From Pseudofrankia saprophytica (lineage in GTDB: Bacteria > Actinomycetota > Actinomycetes > Frankiales > Frankiaceae): 64,000 nucleotides of DNA. Shown piece by piece: positions 8,002 through 16,460 of the stretch; the first letter of the stretch is position 1; every line of letters starts with the position of its first letter. Where the stretch lies: contig NZ_KI912267.1 in assembly GCF_000235425.2 (NCBI RefSeq), forward strand, positions 260,207-324,206, given 5' to 3'. The position numbers were made by a program, and so were the translations under genes. A model generated the notes under the pieces. The model did no database searches, was not told the DNA's origin, and saw only the letters and a program-made list of their open reading frames with translations.

Positions 8002-10260
8002 TCAGGGGCGGGGCGGGCGGGAGCGCGGCCGGGCGAGGCTCGCCAGGTAGCGGTTGTAGGCCTCGAACTCGTCGTCCTCGCCGCTGTCCATCCGGGCGTC
8101 CTTCGCGCGGCCGTGGCGTTCCTCGGTCCGCGCCCACTGGAAGAACAGGGCGGCGAGCACGGCCAGCGACGGCAGCTCCCCGAAACTCCACGCCATGCCG
8201 CCGCCGACCTGCTGGACGTCGAGCAGCGAGCCGCCCCACGGCCGGTCGAGCAGCCGGTAGTACGACTCGCCGATCACCTCGTTCGACACCATCAGGATCA
8301 CGCCGAAGAAGGTGTGCACCGCCGAGGCGAGGAACAGCAGCATGATCCGCGCCGGGTAGGGCGGCCGGCGCGGGCCCGGGTCGACGCCGATGAGCAGCCA
8401 GAAGAACAGGTATCCGACGACGAGGAAGTGGCACATCATCGCCAGGTGCGCGAGATGGTTGCGCAGCACCCAGCCGTACAGCGGCGTCAGGTACAGCGCG
8501 TACAGCGACACCGAGTACAGGACGAACGTGACCACCGGGTGGGAGACGAACGCCAGCCAGCGGCTGTTCACGACCCGCAGCAGCCAGGCCCTGGCGCTGC
8601 GGGTGGTGCCGGTGACCCCGGTCGGCAGCGTGCGCAGCGCGAGCGTCACCGGCGCGCCGAGCACCAGCAGCACCGGAGCCAGCATCATCAGCAACAGGTG
8701 CTGGGCCATGTGGACGCTGAACAGCACCCGGCCATAGGGGCCGAGCCCGCTGCTGGTCGCGAACGCGATGACGGCGAGTCCCAGCAGCCAGCTGACGGTG
8801 CGCCCGACCGGCCAGGACGCGCCCGCACGGCGCAGCCGGACAACCCCGGTCAGGTACAGCCAGGCGCCGAGCAGGACCACCGTGAGGAACAGCAGGTCGG
8901 GCCGGGCCTCGGTGACGATCCGGCCGGCGGCGAACGGCGGTGGCAGCGGGTAGCCGAGCAGCGAGACCACCGGATCATCGGCGGCACCGCCGTCGGCGGA
9001 CGCCGGCGTCGGGGTGCGCGACAGGCCGGCGCCGAGCGCGACGGCCACACCCATCAGGGCGACCTCGGCGGCCCCGAGCCGCAGGAACGGCCGGCGCCGC
9101 GAGGGCGACGCGGTGAGGCGACGGATCGTGAACCGCCGGTGCGCCGCGCCGAGACCGGCGAGCGCGACGAGGGCGACCACCTTCGCGATCACCAGGTTGC
9201 CGTAGCGGCTGTCGACCAGCGCGCTCCAGCTGCCCACCCGGACGTAGGCGTTGACGACCCCGCTAAGGGCAACGACGACGAGGCACAGCCCCGCGAGCCC
9301 GCTGTAGCGGGTGACGGCGGTGACCAGCTCGCGTCCGGCGAGCCGGCGGCCACCGGCGAGCAGCGCCGCGAGCCCGCCCACCCAGGCCGCGACCCCGAGG
9401 ACGTGCAGCCCACTGCTGACCGTCGCGAGATCATGGCCGCCCGAGCCGTGGGCGTGCCCGGTCATCGCGACCGGCAGCAGTGCGCCGAGCGCCAGCACGG
9501 CGAGCCATGCCGCCGTGTCCAGCTTGCGGGCCACCCCGGCCGCGACGGCGATCGCGAACGTGAGCCCGGCGACGATCAGCAGCGCCCGTGGCTGCGGCAC
9601 CGCGTCGAGGACGTTGCCGACGTTGTGACGGCTCAGCGCGGCCGGCAGGGGACGCCCGATGAGGTCCGAGACGGTGAACGCGAACTGGGCGAGCGAGGCG
9701 ACGCACCACACCCAGGCGGCGACGGACGCCCAGCGCAGCAGCCGCGTTCCCGCGACGCCCGGCTTGCCGCCGGCGGCCGGGAACAGGAACGCGGCCGCGA
9801 GCAGCGCCCCGACCGTGGCGACGCCGGCCGTGTCGCACAGCAGCCGGCTGATCGGCAGCCCCCAGCCGGTGAACAGCCCGGGGTCGGCCCCGGCGAGCTC
9901 GGCCGGGAGCCGCTTCGGCGCGCCGCCGCCGGCCTCGAGCACCACGACGAGCGTCACGAGCATCGCGACGGCGCCCGCCACCACACCGGCGACCACCGGC
10001 CACCGGCCCGAGCCGCCCTCGGCACCGTCCTCGGCTTCGGCACCGCCGTCGTCCTCGCCGACCGTCCCGGGCGGCGTGTCCGCGGTCATGGGCGTGCCAG
10101 CGGGCGAAACGGCGGGGACGACGGGTAGCTCGGCCGTCCCGGCCGTGGTGGCGCCCGGCGGACCGGCGTCCGGCGGACCGGCATCCACCGCGGCGGCGTC
10201 TGCCGGGCCAGCGTCGGCCAGGTCTGTGCCGGCGACGGCCGGCGCTCCCTCAGGTCCCAT
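8002..10260 (-). CDS. CopD copper-resistance / CtaG cytochrome oxidase assembly fusion
   Basis: A 752-aa polytopic membrane protein. The first about 85 residues are acidic, Ala/Pro-rich and probably disordered. A CopD-type integral membrane domain follows (about 90-430), with GHAHGSGGHDLATVSSGLHVLGVAAWVGGLAAL as its conserved His-rich helix. The C-terminal half (about 470-720) is a caa3-type CtaG domain with HMAQHLLLMMLAPVLLVLGAP and HLAHLAMMCHFLVVGYLFFW. This fusion is common in actinobacteria and is thought to import copper and deliver it to heme-copper oxidase. Its start overlaps the CopC stop by 11 bp, indicating translational coupling. Confidence 0.92.
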   Translation of the reverse strand: MGPEGAPAVAGTDLADAGPADAAAVDAGPPDAGPPGATTAGTAELPVVPAVSPAGTPMTADTPPGTVGEDDGGAEAEDGAEGGSGRWPVVAGVVAGAVAMLVTLVVVLEAGGGAPKRLPAELAGADPGLFTGWGLPISRLLCDTAGVATVGALLAAAFLFPAAGGKPGVAGTRLLRWASVAAWVWCVASLAQFAFTVSDLIGRPLPAALSRHNVGNVLDAVPQPRALLIVAGLTFAIAVAAGVARKLDTAAWLAVLALGALLPVAMTGHAHGSGGHDLATVSSGLHVLGVAAWVGGLAALLAGGRRLAGRELVTAVTRYSGLAGLCLVVVALSGVVNAYVRVGSWSALVDSRYGNLVIAKVVALVALAGLGAAHRRFTIRRLTASPSRRRPFLRLGAAEVALMGVAVALGAGLSRTPTPASADGGAADDPVVSLLGYPLPPPFAAGRIVTEARPDLLFLTVVLLGAWLYLTGVVRLRRAGASWPVGRTVSWLLGLAVIAFATSSGLGPYGRVLFSVHMAQHLLLMMLAPVLLVLGAPVTLALRTLPTGVTGTTRSARAWLLRVVNSRWLAFVSHPVVTFVLYSVSLYALYLTPLYGWVLRNHLAHLAMMCHFLVVGYLFFWLLIGVDPGPRRPPYPARIMLLFLASAVHTFFGVILMVSNEVIGESYYRLLDRPWGGSLLDVQQVGGGMAWSFGELPSLAVLAALFFQWARTEERHGRAKDARMDSGEDDEFEAYNRYLASLARPRSRPPRP

Positions 10261-10954
10261 CGGAACTCCCCTGCCTGCGCCGGACCAACACCGCGAGGAC
10301 GGCGCCGCCGACGGCGGCCAGCACGCCGGCGCCGACCGCGACCCCGACGATCAGGCCGGTGGACCATCCGTCGTCCGTATCCGTGTCCACCCACGAGATG
10401 ATCACGCCGGTCGGTTCACTGACCACCACCGGCGTCGCGGTCGGTAGGGAGGCCGGGCCGGCGGCGGCGCTCGCGGTGGAGGACGGCGACGCGGGCTGTC
10501 CCGTCGCGGCCGTCGCGGTGAAGGAGATCTCGCCGTTGACCGGGTGCCCGTCAGCGGAGACCACCCGGTAGGCGAGCCGGTAGGTTCCCGCGGGCCGGTC
10601 GGCCACCAGCGGCTGGGTGACGATCGCGCCGTCGAGGACCGGTTCGCCGGCGGCGACGCTGGCGCCGTCAGGACCCTGGACCGCGACCGCGCCGAGGCCC
10701 AGCAGGTGCTGGGCGAACACCAGCTCGACGTGGTCCGGCGCGGTCGGCACGGTGGCGCCATTGGCGGGAGTGCTCGACTTCAGCTGCGTGTGCGCGCTCG
10801 CGGGCGCCGCGCCAGCGAGGACCGCGAGCGTCACCAGCCCGCCGACCAGCGCGGCGGCGAGGACGCCCGCGCCGGGAGCCGGCCGCCACCGGGGTGGTCT
10901 CCCGCTAGGGGCACCGGCGAGACCTGCCCGCCGTCCGGCAACCACTGCGCGCAT
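10250..10954 (-). CDS. copC: CopC-domain periplasmic copper-binding protein, membrane anchored
   Basis: From ATG 10954 the protein is 234 aa: a basic N-terminus, a signal segment ending ASA, the CopC beta-barrel, a Ser/Ala/Pro-rich spacer and one C-terminal TM helix with a basic tail. The predicted mature protein begins HTQLKSSTP, so His1 can ligate Cu(II), with the Asp and His of VVSADGHPVNGEISF as likely partners. An in-frame start at 11035 exists but adds no domain. It is coupled to the downstream CopD-CtaG gene by an 11-bp overlap, so copper would be caught outside and passed to the membrane protein. Confidence 0.9.
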   Translation of the reverse strand: MRAVVAGRRAGLAGAPSGRPPRWRPAPGAGVLAAALVGGLVTLAVLAGAAPASAHTQLKSSTPANGATVPTAPDHVELVFAQHLLGLGAVAVQGPDGASVAAGEPVLDGAIVTQPLVADRPAGTYRLAYRVVSADGHPVNGEISFTATAATGQPASPSSTASAAAGPASLPTATPVVVSEPTGVIISWVDTDTDDGWSTGLIVGVAVGAGVLAAVGGAVLAVLVRRRQGSSDGT

Positions 10955-11086
10955 CGGCGACTCCAGCCCCTGCCCCGCCGGGCGCGGCGACGGTCGACCC
11001 GGCTCCAGGACCGTGCCGCCAACGTTCACACCCACGCTCGCTTCTACGTCACGTCGAAGATACCTGGCCCACCGTCGGTCCTCCGG

Positions 11087-11470
11087 CTACCGCCAGCGGA
11101 CGGCGATCAGCACGTTGACGAACGCGAGGCCCCCGGCCAGGTTCACCGGCGCCCGCCAGTCGGCCGCGCGCGCCACCCGCGGCGCCGCCACGCTACCGAC
11201 GGCGTCGGCGGCGGCCAGCACGGCCAGCACGGCCAGCACGGCCAGCGCGGCCAGCGCCCGACAGTCGTTGTCGCGCCGCAGTCCAAGGTAGGCGACGACG
11301 AGGACCGCCGGTCCGACGACCAGCCTGACGCCGATCTTGGCGTCGTCGACGTCAGCGACGCGGGCCGGCGCGCCCGAGCCAGCCGTCGGCGGCCCGGGCC
11401 GGGCCCACCTCGATGACGTCGACCTCCATCGGCCCGACGCCCGACGAGTTGGTAGCCGACGTCCGGGCAC
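11087..11470 (-). CDS. Small hydrophobic protein, start uncertain, overlaps upstream gene
   Basis: The C-terminal about 90 codons (from 11350 down) have strong G/C third positions and encode DAKIGVRLVVGPAVLVVAYLG, a second hydrophobic helix rich in AVL repeats, and APVNLAGGLAFVNVLIAVRWR, so they look genuinely coding. No ATG, GTG or TTG lies between the upstream gene's stop (11352) and this hydrophobic region; the nearest in-frame GTG is at 11470, inside the upstream gene. Start by frameshift from the upstream frame, re-initiation at a rare codon, or a sequencing slip are all possible. The AVL stretch is encoded by a 9-bp DNA repeat near 11213-11255. Confidence 0.4.
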   Translation of the reverse strand: MPGRRLPTRRASGRWRSTSSRWARPGPPTAGSGAPARVADVDDAKIGVRLVVGPAVLVVAYLGLRRDNDCRALAALAVLAVLAVLAAADAVGSVAAPRVARAADWRAPVNLAGGLAFVNVLIAVRWR

Positions 11471-12353
11471 CGGGCGCCACGGCTCGGGCTGGCCGGGGCC
11501 GGGCAGCGGTCCCGGAACGCACCGTGCTCGCGATACCGCCAGCGGCGGCCGCCAGGGTGACGACCGCGAGCAGAGCCAGCCCACGCCGGCCAGCCCGCAC
11601 CGGCTCCTTCACGCTCTCCACCGGAACGGGTGTGGCACGCGGCGCCCTCCCAGCCGCCGCGTCAAGGGCGGCGGGCGGCGGCGTGCCACCGTCCCACGGT
11701 GTGCCATCGGCCCAGATGTAGCGAGAGCCTTCCGGGGCCATGGTCATCAGGACCAACGGCCGCTCCTCGGCCAGGCCTCCGCGAGTCCCGCCCGTATAGT
11801 CCGTCGTCGCGGCGGGGCCGGAGCCCACCGGTTCCGACGGCAGGTCACGCACCGTGAACAGGGTCAGCGGCGCGCACGCGCCTACCACCAGCAGGGCGCC
11901 GACCCAGGCGACAACCCGTCTCCGGGCGGCGGAGAAGGCGGCGACCACCAGCGCGCCGAGACCGAACGCGGCGATCACGACAGGCACCGTCGCGGCGTGG
12001 ACGTTGGTGACGGGCGCCCTTTCGACCGCGTACGTGAGCGTCGCGCCGCCGATCAGGAGGCAGCTGGCATGGACCAGCACGGCGCCGCGCCACCAGCGCC
12101 GCGCCACCAGCGTGGTGCCGACGCCGAGCGTGGCCGCGACCGCCTGCGCGTAGAGCATTCCCCGAGTCGTGGGAAGGTCGCCCTGCACCAGCCGATCGAG
12201 GAACGCCACCCGCGCCGCGAGCGCCCCCGCGAGCCCGAGCAGCACCACAGCCGCGGTGGCGATCCCGGCACGGCGCCGCCCGGCCGCCGACACTCCCGCT
12301 CCCGCCAGCGGCGGTGCCGCGGCGGTCGATGGCGGCTGAGCGCCGGGACCCAT
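11352..12353 (-). CDS. Multi-pass membrane protein of unknown function
   Basis: 333 aa from the ATG at 12353, which follows GAGGGA by 7 nt. There are about five hydrophobic helices in the N-terminal two thirds (IATAAVVLLGLAGALAARVAF, GMLYAQAVAATLGVGTTLVA, AVLVHASCLLIGGATLTYAV, ATVPVVIAAFGLGALVVAAF, VVAWVGALLVVGACAPLTLF). A hydrophilic segment follows with SRYIWADGTPWDGG, then one last helix near residue 260. I do not recognise a family. The long open frame continues upstream as an antisense shadow of the esterase; the real gene starts here. Divergent from the esterase with 234 bp between. Confidence 0.6.
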   Translation of the reverse strand: MGPGAQPPSTAAAPPLAGAGVSAAGRRRAGIATAAVVLLGLAGALAARVAFLDRLVQGDLPTTRGMLYAQAVAATLGVGTTLVARRWWRGAVLVHASCLLIGGATLTYAVERAPVTNVHAATVPVVIAAFGLGALVVAAFSAARRRVVAWVGALLVVGACAPLTLFTVRDLPSEPVGSGPAATTDYTGGTRGGLAEERPLVLMTMAPEGSRYIWADGTPWDGGTPPPAALDAAAGRAPRATPVPVESVKEPVRAGRRGLALLAVVTLAAAAGGIASTVRSGTAARPRPARAVAPGARTSATNSSGVGPMEVDVIEVGPARAADGWLGRAGPRR

Positions 12354-12587
12354 CGTGACGTCCCTCAACGAATGTCCTCTCGAGATGTCGTCGGCCACGG
12401 ATGATGGCGGCGGGGCGCCGTAGGTGCCGTCGGGCCTCCGCGTCGGGCGGGCCGCACGACCCGCCGGAACACGTCGGCCAGGTGTCGTACGGTCGCCCGT
12501 GCGCCACAGTCGCCCGCCCGGGGCGCCGATTGTGCCAGGAATACAACGTCCACCGACAACAGGGGTGAGAGAGGACGATCTGACCCG

Positions 12588-14045
12588 ATGACCACGCTGC
12601 CTCCGGTGGCCACGGTCGTGGCGCGGACGCCGTGGGGGGACGCGCGCGGGGTGGATCTGGGCGCGGTGCGCGTGTGGCGCGGGCTCCCGTACGCGGCGGC
12701 GCCGCTCGGGCCGGCGCGCTTCCGGCCACCACGGGCGCCCGAGCCGTGGGCGGGGGAACACGACTGCTCGGCGTTCGGCCCGACGAGCCCGCAGCTGCGG
12801 CTGCCGGGGCTGCGGGGGCCAAGACGGCGCGCCCGGGCGCCACGCGGCTCCGAGGACTGCCTTTACCTGAACGTCTGGTCGCCGGGGCCCGGCGGGCCGC
12901 CCCGACCGGTGCTGGTGTGGATCCACGGCGGCGGCTTCGTCAGCGGCGCCGGCAGCTCGTTCGACGGGGCGCGCCTGGCCGCCCGGGGCGACGCCGTCGT
13001 CGTCACGATCAACTACCGGCTCGGCCCATGGGGCCACCTCGACCTGGCACCGGACGACGCCGACCCCACCGCGCCCGCCAGCATCGGGTACAACCTGGCA
13101 CTGCTCGACCAGATCGCCGCGCTGCGCTGGGTGCGCGGCGCGGTGGGCGCGTTCGGCGGCGACCCTGGCCGGGTGACCGTCTTCGGGGAGTCCGCCGGGG
13201 CGATGTGCATCGGCGCCCTGCTGGCGGCACCCGCCGCCCGTGGGCTGTTCCACCGGGGGGTGCTCCAGAGCGGCGTGGCTCACCACGTCCGGAGCCTCGC
13301 GGCCGCCGAGACCGCCCGCCACCGCTTCGTCGGGCTGCTGGACCACCCACCGGCCGAGGCGTCGACGGCCGAGCTGGTCAGCGCGGGCGAGGCGCTGCTC
13401 ACCGCACTGGCGGACCCGTTCCTGCCCACCCTCGACGGTGTCGTACTGCCCGAGGCCCCGATGGCCGCCGTCGCGGGCGGGTCGGGCCGGGACGTGCCGC
13501 TGCTGGTCACGTGGTGTCGCGACGAGATCGAGCTGTTCCTGGCGCTCGCACCGGGCGTGGTGCCGGTGGCCGAGGAGGCGCGGGCGCGGGCAGTGCTCGG
13601 CGACGACCGGTGGCGGCGGCTCCTGGCCCACTACGCCGAGCACCACGGCGCCCGCGCCCGCTCCGCGCTGCTGACCGACGTGGCGTTCGCCAGGCCGGCG
13701 GCGCGCCTCGCCGACGCCGCGCACGCCGCGGGCGGCCGCGCCTGGATGCTGCGCTTCGACCACCCCGGTGCCAGCGGGCACGTCGCGCACGGCGCGGACC
13801 TGCCGCTGACCTGGGGCCGGGCCGACGCCGCGAGTCCCGACCAGGACCGGCGGGTGGCCGCGCTGTGGCAGGACATCCTGCTGGCGTTCGCCAGCTCGGG
13901 CGACCCGGCGACCCCAGCCCTGCCGCCCTGGCCCCACCACGACCCCGGCCGCCGCCCGGTCCTGCTGCTGAGTGCCTCGCCCCGGGTCGCAGAGCGCCCC
14001 GACGAGCGCCTCCACGCCGCCTGGTCCACCCTGCCGCGGCCCTAG
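12588..14045 (+). CDS. Carboxylesterase (type B, para-nitrobenzyl-esterase-like)
   Basis: An alpha/beta-hydrolase of 485 aa. RVWRGLPYAAAPLGPARFRPP and EDCLYLNVWSP are the carboxylesterase-B N-terminal signatures. HGGGF (about 113-117) forms the oxyanion hole, the nucleophile is Ser about 202 in FGESAGAM, and His about 400 in GHVAHGADLPLTWG is the likely general base; the acid lies near CRDEIELF. No signal peptide, so cytosolic. ATG start with GAGAGAGG upstream. It hydrolyses esters of unknown identity. Confidence 0.88.
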   Translation: MTTLPPVATVVARTPWGDARGVDLGAVRVWRGLPYAAAPLGPARFRPPRAPEPWAGEHDCSAFGPTSPQLRLPGLRGPRRRARAPRGSEDCLYLNVWSPGPGGPPRPVLVWIHGGGFVSGAGSSFDGARLAARGDAVVVTINYRLGPWGHLDLAPDDADPTAPASIGYNLALLDQIAALRWVRGAVGAFGGDPGRVTVFGESAGAMCIGALLAAPAARGLFHRGVLQSGVAHHVRSLAAAETARHRFVGLLDHPPAEASTAELVSAGEALLTALADPFLPTLDGVVLPEAPMAAVAGGSGRDVPLLVTWCRDEIELFLALAPGVVPVAEEARARAVLGDDRWRRLLAHYAEHHGARARSALLTDVAFARPAARLADAAHAAGGRAWMLRFDHPGASGHVAHGADLPLTWGRADAASPDQDRRVAALWQDILLAFASSGDPATPALPPWPHHDPGRRPVLLLSASPRVAERPDERLHAAWSTLPRP

Positions 14046-14061
14046 CCAGCTCCCGCGCCGC

Positions 14062-14148
14062 GAACTGTGGCCGACCGCGGTGCCCCAGGACACCACCATC
14101 GGCCACGCTAGGTGATCGACGATTGAACTGTGGTCGACTGCGGTGTCC
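14062..14148. repeat. Imperfect 24-bp direct repeats downstream of the esterase
   Basis: GAACTGTGGCCGACCGCGGTG (14062) recurs as GAACTGTGGTCGACTGCGGT (14125), 63 bp later, with three C/T differences over 24 bp. The repeats lie in a 267-bp gap between the esterase and the PanE-rhodanese gene. They may be regulator half-sites or remnants of a dispersed repeat. Nothing else is recognisable in this gap. Confidence 0.6.
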
Positions 14149-14312
14149 ATTCGGTCGATCACCGACCACGCTTCTCCACCCGGGGCGGCCCGTTGTTGCT
14201 CGTGTGTGACAGGTAGCTCAAGACGCGATAAATCCTGCCCGCCAGGTGCATGGTGCCGAGGGTGGCGGGCGTTGTCCGTGGGGTCGGTGCGGTCGTGGGC
14301 GGAAGGAAGATC

Positions 14313-16304
14313 GTGAGCTCCAGGTATGTGATCATCGGCGCCGGCGCGGTGGGCGCGAGCGTCGCCGCTCAACTGACCGAGGCCGGCGTCCCGGTGCTGG
14401 TGGTCGCGCGCGGCGCGAACCTGACCGCGCTGCGTGAGCACGGGCTGCGCTACCTGCGGCCCGAAGGGGAGCGGCGGGTGGCGCTCGACGTCGCGGCCGG
14501 CCCGGACGAGGTCCGGCTGCGCGCCGGCGACGTGCTGGTGCTCGCGACCAAGTCGCAGGATGCCGAGGCGCTGCTGGCCACCTGGGCCTGGCAGCCGGTC
14601 GACGGGGTGGAGCCGGGACCCGGCAGGGCCCCGGGCGAGCCCGCCACGGCGGCCGAGGTGCTGCCCGTCGTCCTGCCGCAGAACGGGATCGACAGCGTCC
14701 GCGGCGCCCTGCGCCGGTTCGTCACCGTGATCGACACGGTGGTCGTCATTCCCGCCACGCACCTGCGTCCCGGGGAGGTCGTCTCGCCGGGGACGCCGCA
14801 GGTCGGCGGCTTCGTCCTCGGGCGGGCGCCGCGCGGTGGCGGGCCGGGGTCGGCGCACCCGGGTGACCGGGTGGCGGAGCAGGTGGCGGCCGACCTGCGG
14901 CGCGCCGGGTTCGCGACGACGGTCGTCGACGACATCGGCCGGTACAAGGCCGGCAAGCTGCTCGGCAACCTCGCCTACAACCTGGACGCGGCCGTCGGAC
15001 CGGGCCCGTTGCGCGACGCCGCGGTCGCCGCCGTCGCCGACGAGGCGCGCGCCGCGTTCGCCGCGGCCGGCATCGAGCCCGCCGAGCCGATCACGGCTCC
15101 CGGCCTGGACCTGTCCGGCTGGTCGATCAAGGAGATTCCTGGCTACGAGCGCTCCGGGAGCTCCACCTGGCAGAGCCTCGCGCGCGGTGCGTCGGTCGAG
15201 TCCGACTACCTCAACGGCGAGATCGTGCTGCTCGCCCGCCTACACGGGCTCGAGGCCCCGGTGAACGCGGCGATCGCCCGCTGGATCGCCACCGCCGCCC
15301 GCACCGGCGCGGCACCGTCGTCGCTCGGCGAGGCCGAGCTCGCCGCCGTGCTCGCCGCCGCCGGCCGCCCGCTCCCCGTCACGACGGCGACATCGGCCGC
15401 GGCATCGGCGACGGTGGGTGGCGACGCGGTCGGCAGCGACGCGGTCGGTGACGGCCCGGCGCCAGTCGCCGCCGTCCTCGTCGACCCCGAGCGGCTGCAC
15501 AAGGAGCTGACCGCCGCCGACTCGCCGCTGCTGCTCGACGTCCGCTGGGCGCTCGGCGACCCGAACGGGCATGACCACTACCGCGCCGACCACCTGCCGG
15601 GCGCGGTCTACGTCGACCTGGAGACCGAGCTCGCCGCGCCGGCGGCTGTCCCCGGCGGGCGCCATCCGCTGCCCGACGCGGCGGCGCTGACCGTCGCCGC
15701 CCGCCGCTGGGGCCTGACCGCCGGTCGGCGGGTCGTCGTCTACGACGACAACGGCGGTCAGTCGGCCGCACGGGCCTGGTGGCTGCTGCGCTGGGCCGGC
15801 GTCGGCGACGTGCGCATCCTCGACGGCGCACTCGCTGCCTGGCGCGCCGCCGGCCTGCCGCTGGAGACCGGGGATGTGGTCCCGGCGCCGGGTGACGTAC
15901 TGCTGCGCGGCGGCGCGCTGCCGACGCTGGACGCCGCGGGGGCGGCGCGGGTCGCCGTCGAGGGGATCCTGCTCGATGCCCGGGCCGGCGAGCGCTACCG
16001 CGGTGAGCTCGAGCCCGTCGACCCGCGCGCCGGCCACATCCCGGGCGCCCGCAGCGCCCCGACCGCGGCGAACCTCGACGAGCACGGCCGGTTCCTGCCG
16101 GCGGAGGAGCTGCGTGCCCGGTTCGCCGCCCTCGGCGCCGGCGAGGGCACAGGTGTCGTCGGTGTCTACTGCGGCTCCGGCGTCACGGCCTCCCACGAGC
16201 TCGCGGCGCTGGCCGTCGCCGGGATCGACGCCGTGCTCTACCCCGGGTCGTGGTCGGACTGGTCGTCCGACCCGGACCGCCCGGTCGCGACCGGAGCGAG
16301 CTGA
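14313..16304 (+). CDS. Ketopantoate-reductase-like / two-domain rhodanese fusion
   Basis: 663 aa from GTG 14313, which follows GGAAGGAAG. Residues 1-345 resemble PanE/ApbA: dinucleotide-binding YVIIGAGAVGASVA at the N-terminus, VLATKSQDAEALL, LPQNGIDS, and a C-terminal helical domain with AGKLLGNLAYNLDA. A 40-residue Ala/Gly/Asp linker (about 350-390) joins a double rhodanese module: domain 1 (LLLDVRWALGDPNGHDHYRADHLPGAVYVDL) and domain 2 with active Cys620 in YCGSGVTASHEL. CGSGVT is the mercaptopyruvate-sulfurtransferase type of loop. Both halves look intact, so it may couple an NAD(P)H-dependent 2-oxoacid reductase to a sulfurtransferase. The substrates are unknown. Confidence 0.85.
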   Translation: MSSRYVIIGAGAVGASVAAQLTEAGVPVLVVARGANLTALREHGLRYLRPEGERRVALDVAAGPDEVRLRAGDVLVLATKSQDAEALLATWAWQPVDGVEPGPGRAPGEPATAAEVLPVVLPQNGIDSVRGALRRFVTVIDTVVVIPATHLRPGEVVSPGTPQVGGFVLGRAPRGGGPGSAHPGDRVAEQVAADLRRAGFATTVVDDIGRYKAGKLLGNLAYNLDAAVGPGPLRDAAVAAVADEARAAFAAAGIEPAEPITAPGLDLSGWSIKEIPGYERSGSSTWQSLARGASVESDYLNGEIVLLARLHGLEAPVNAAIARWIATAARTGAAPSSLGEAELAAVLAAAGRPLPVTTATSAAASATVGGDAVGSDAVGDGPAPVAAVLVDPERLHKELTAADSPLLLDVRWALGDPNGHDHYRADHLPGAVYVDLETELAAPAAVPGGRHPLPDAAALTVAARRWGLTAGRRVVVYDDNGGQSAARAWWLLRWAGVGDVRILDGALAAWRAAGLPLETGDVVPAPGDVLLRGGALPTLDAAGAARVAVEGILLDARAGERYRGELEPVDPRAGHIPGARSAPTAANLDEHGRFLPAEELRARFAALGAGEGTGVVGVYCGSGVTASHELAALAVAGIDAVLYPGSWSDWSSDPDRPVATGAS

Positions 16305-16383
16305 CCGGACCGGGACCGCCCATCCGGACGCGGGCGGCGGAACCGGGCGCGGGCGGCGACGGCGTGAACGAAGGAAGCGGAAG

Positions 16384-16428
16384 GCGATTCCGGTTGTCGT
16401 ATCATCCGGAGCGCGATTCCGCTTGTCG
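16384..16428. promoter_or_regulatory. Paired 16-bp direct repeats in the MFS promoter region
   Basis: GCGATTCCGGTTGTCG (16384-16399) and GCGATTCCGCTTGTCG (16413-16428) differ by one base and start 29 bp apart, 32 bp before the MFS start codon. Close repeats at this position suggest an operator, possibly for the TetR protein encoded just downstream of the exporter. Confidence 0.55.
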
Positions 16429-16460
16429 CCCGCCTCTCGTCCGCCCGCGAACGGAGCCCC

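Noticed and set aside
12354-14858. Upstream 800 codons of the long minus-strand frame ending at 11352
   Set aside because: They are antisense to the carboxylesterase and PanE-like genes, Arg/Pro-rich, and the true gene has its own ribosome site at 12353.
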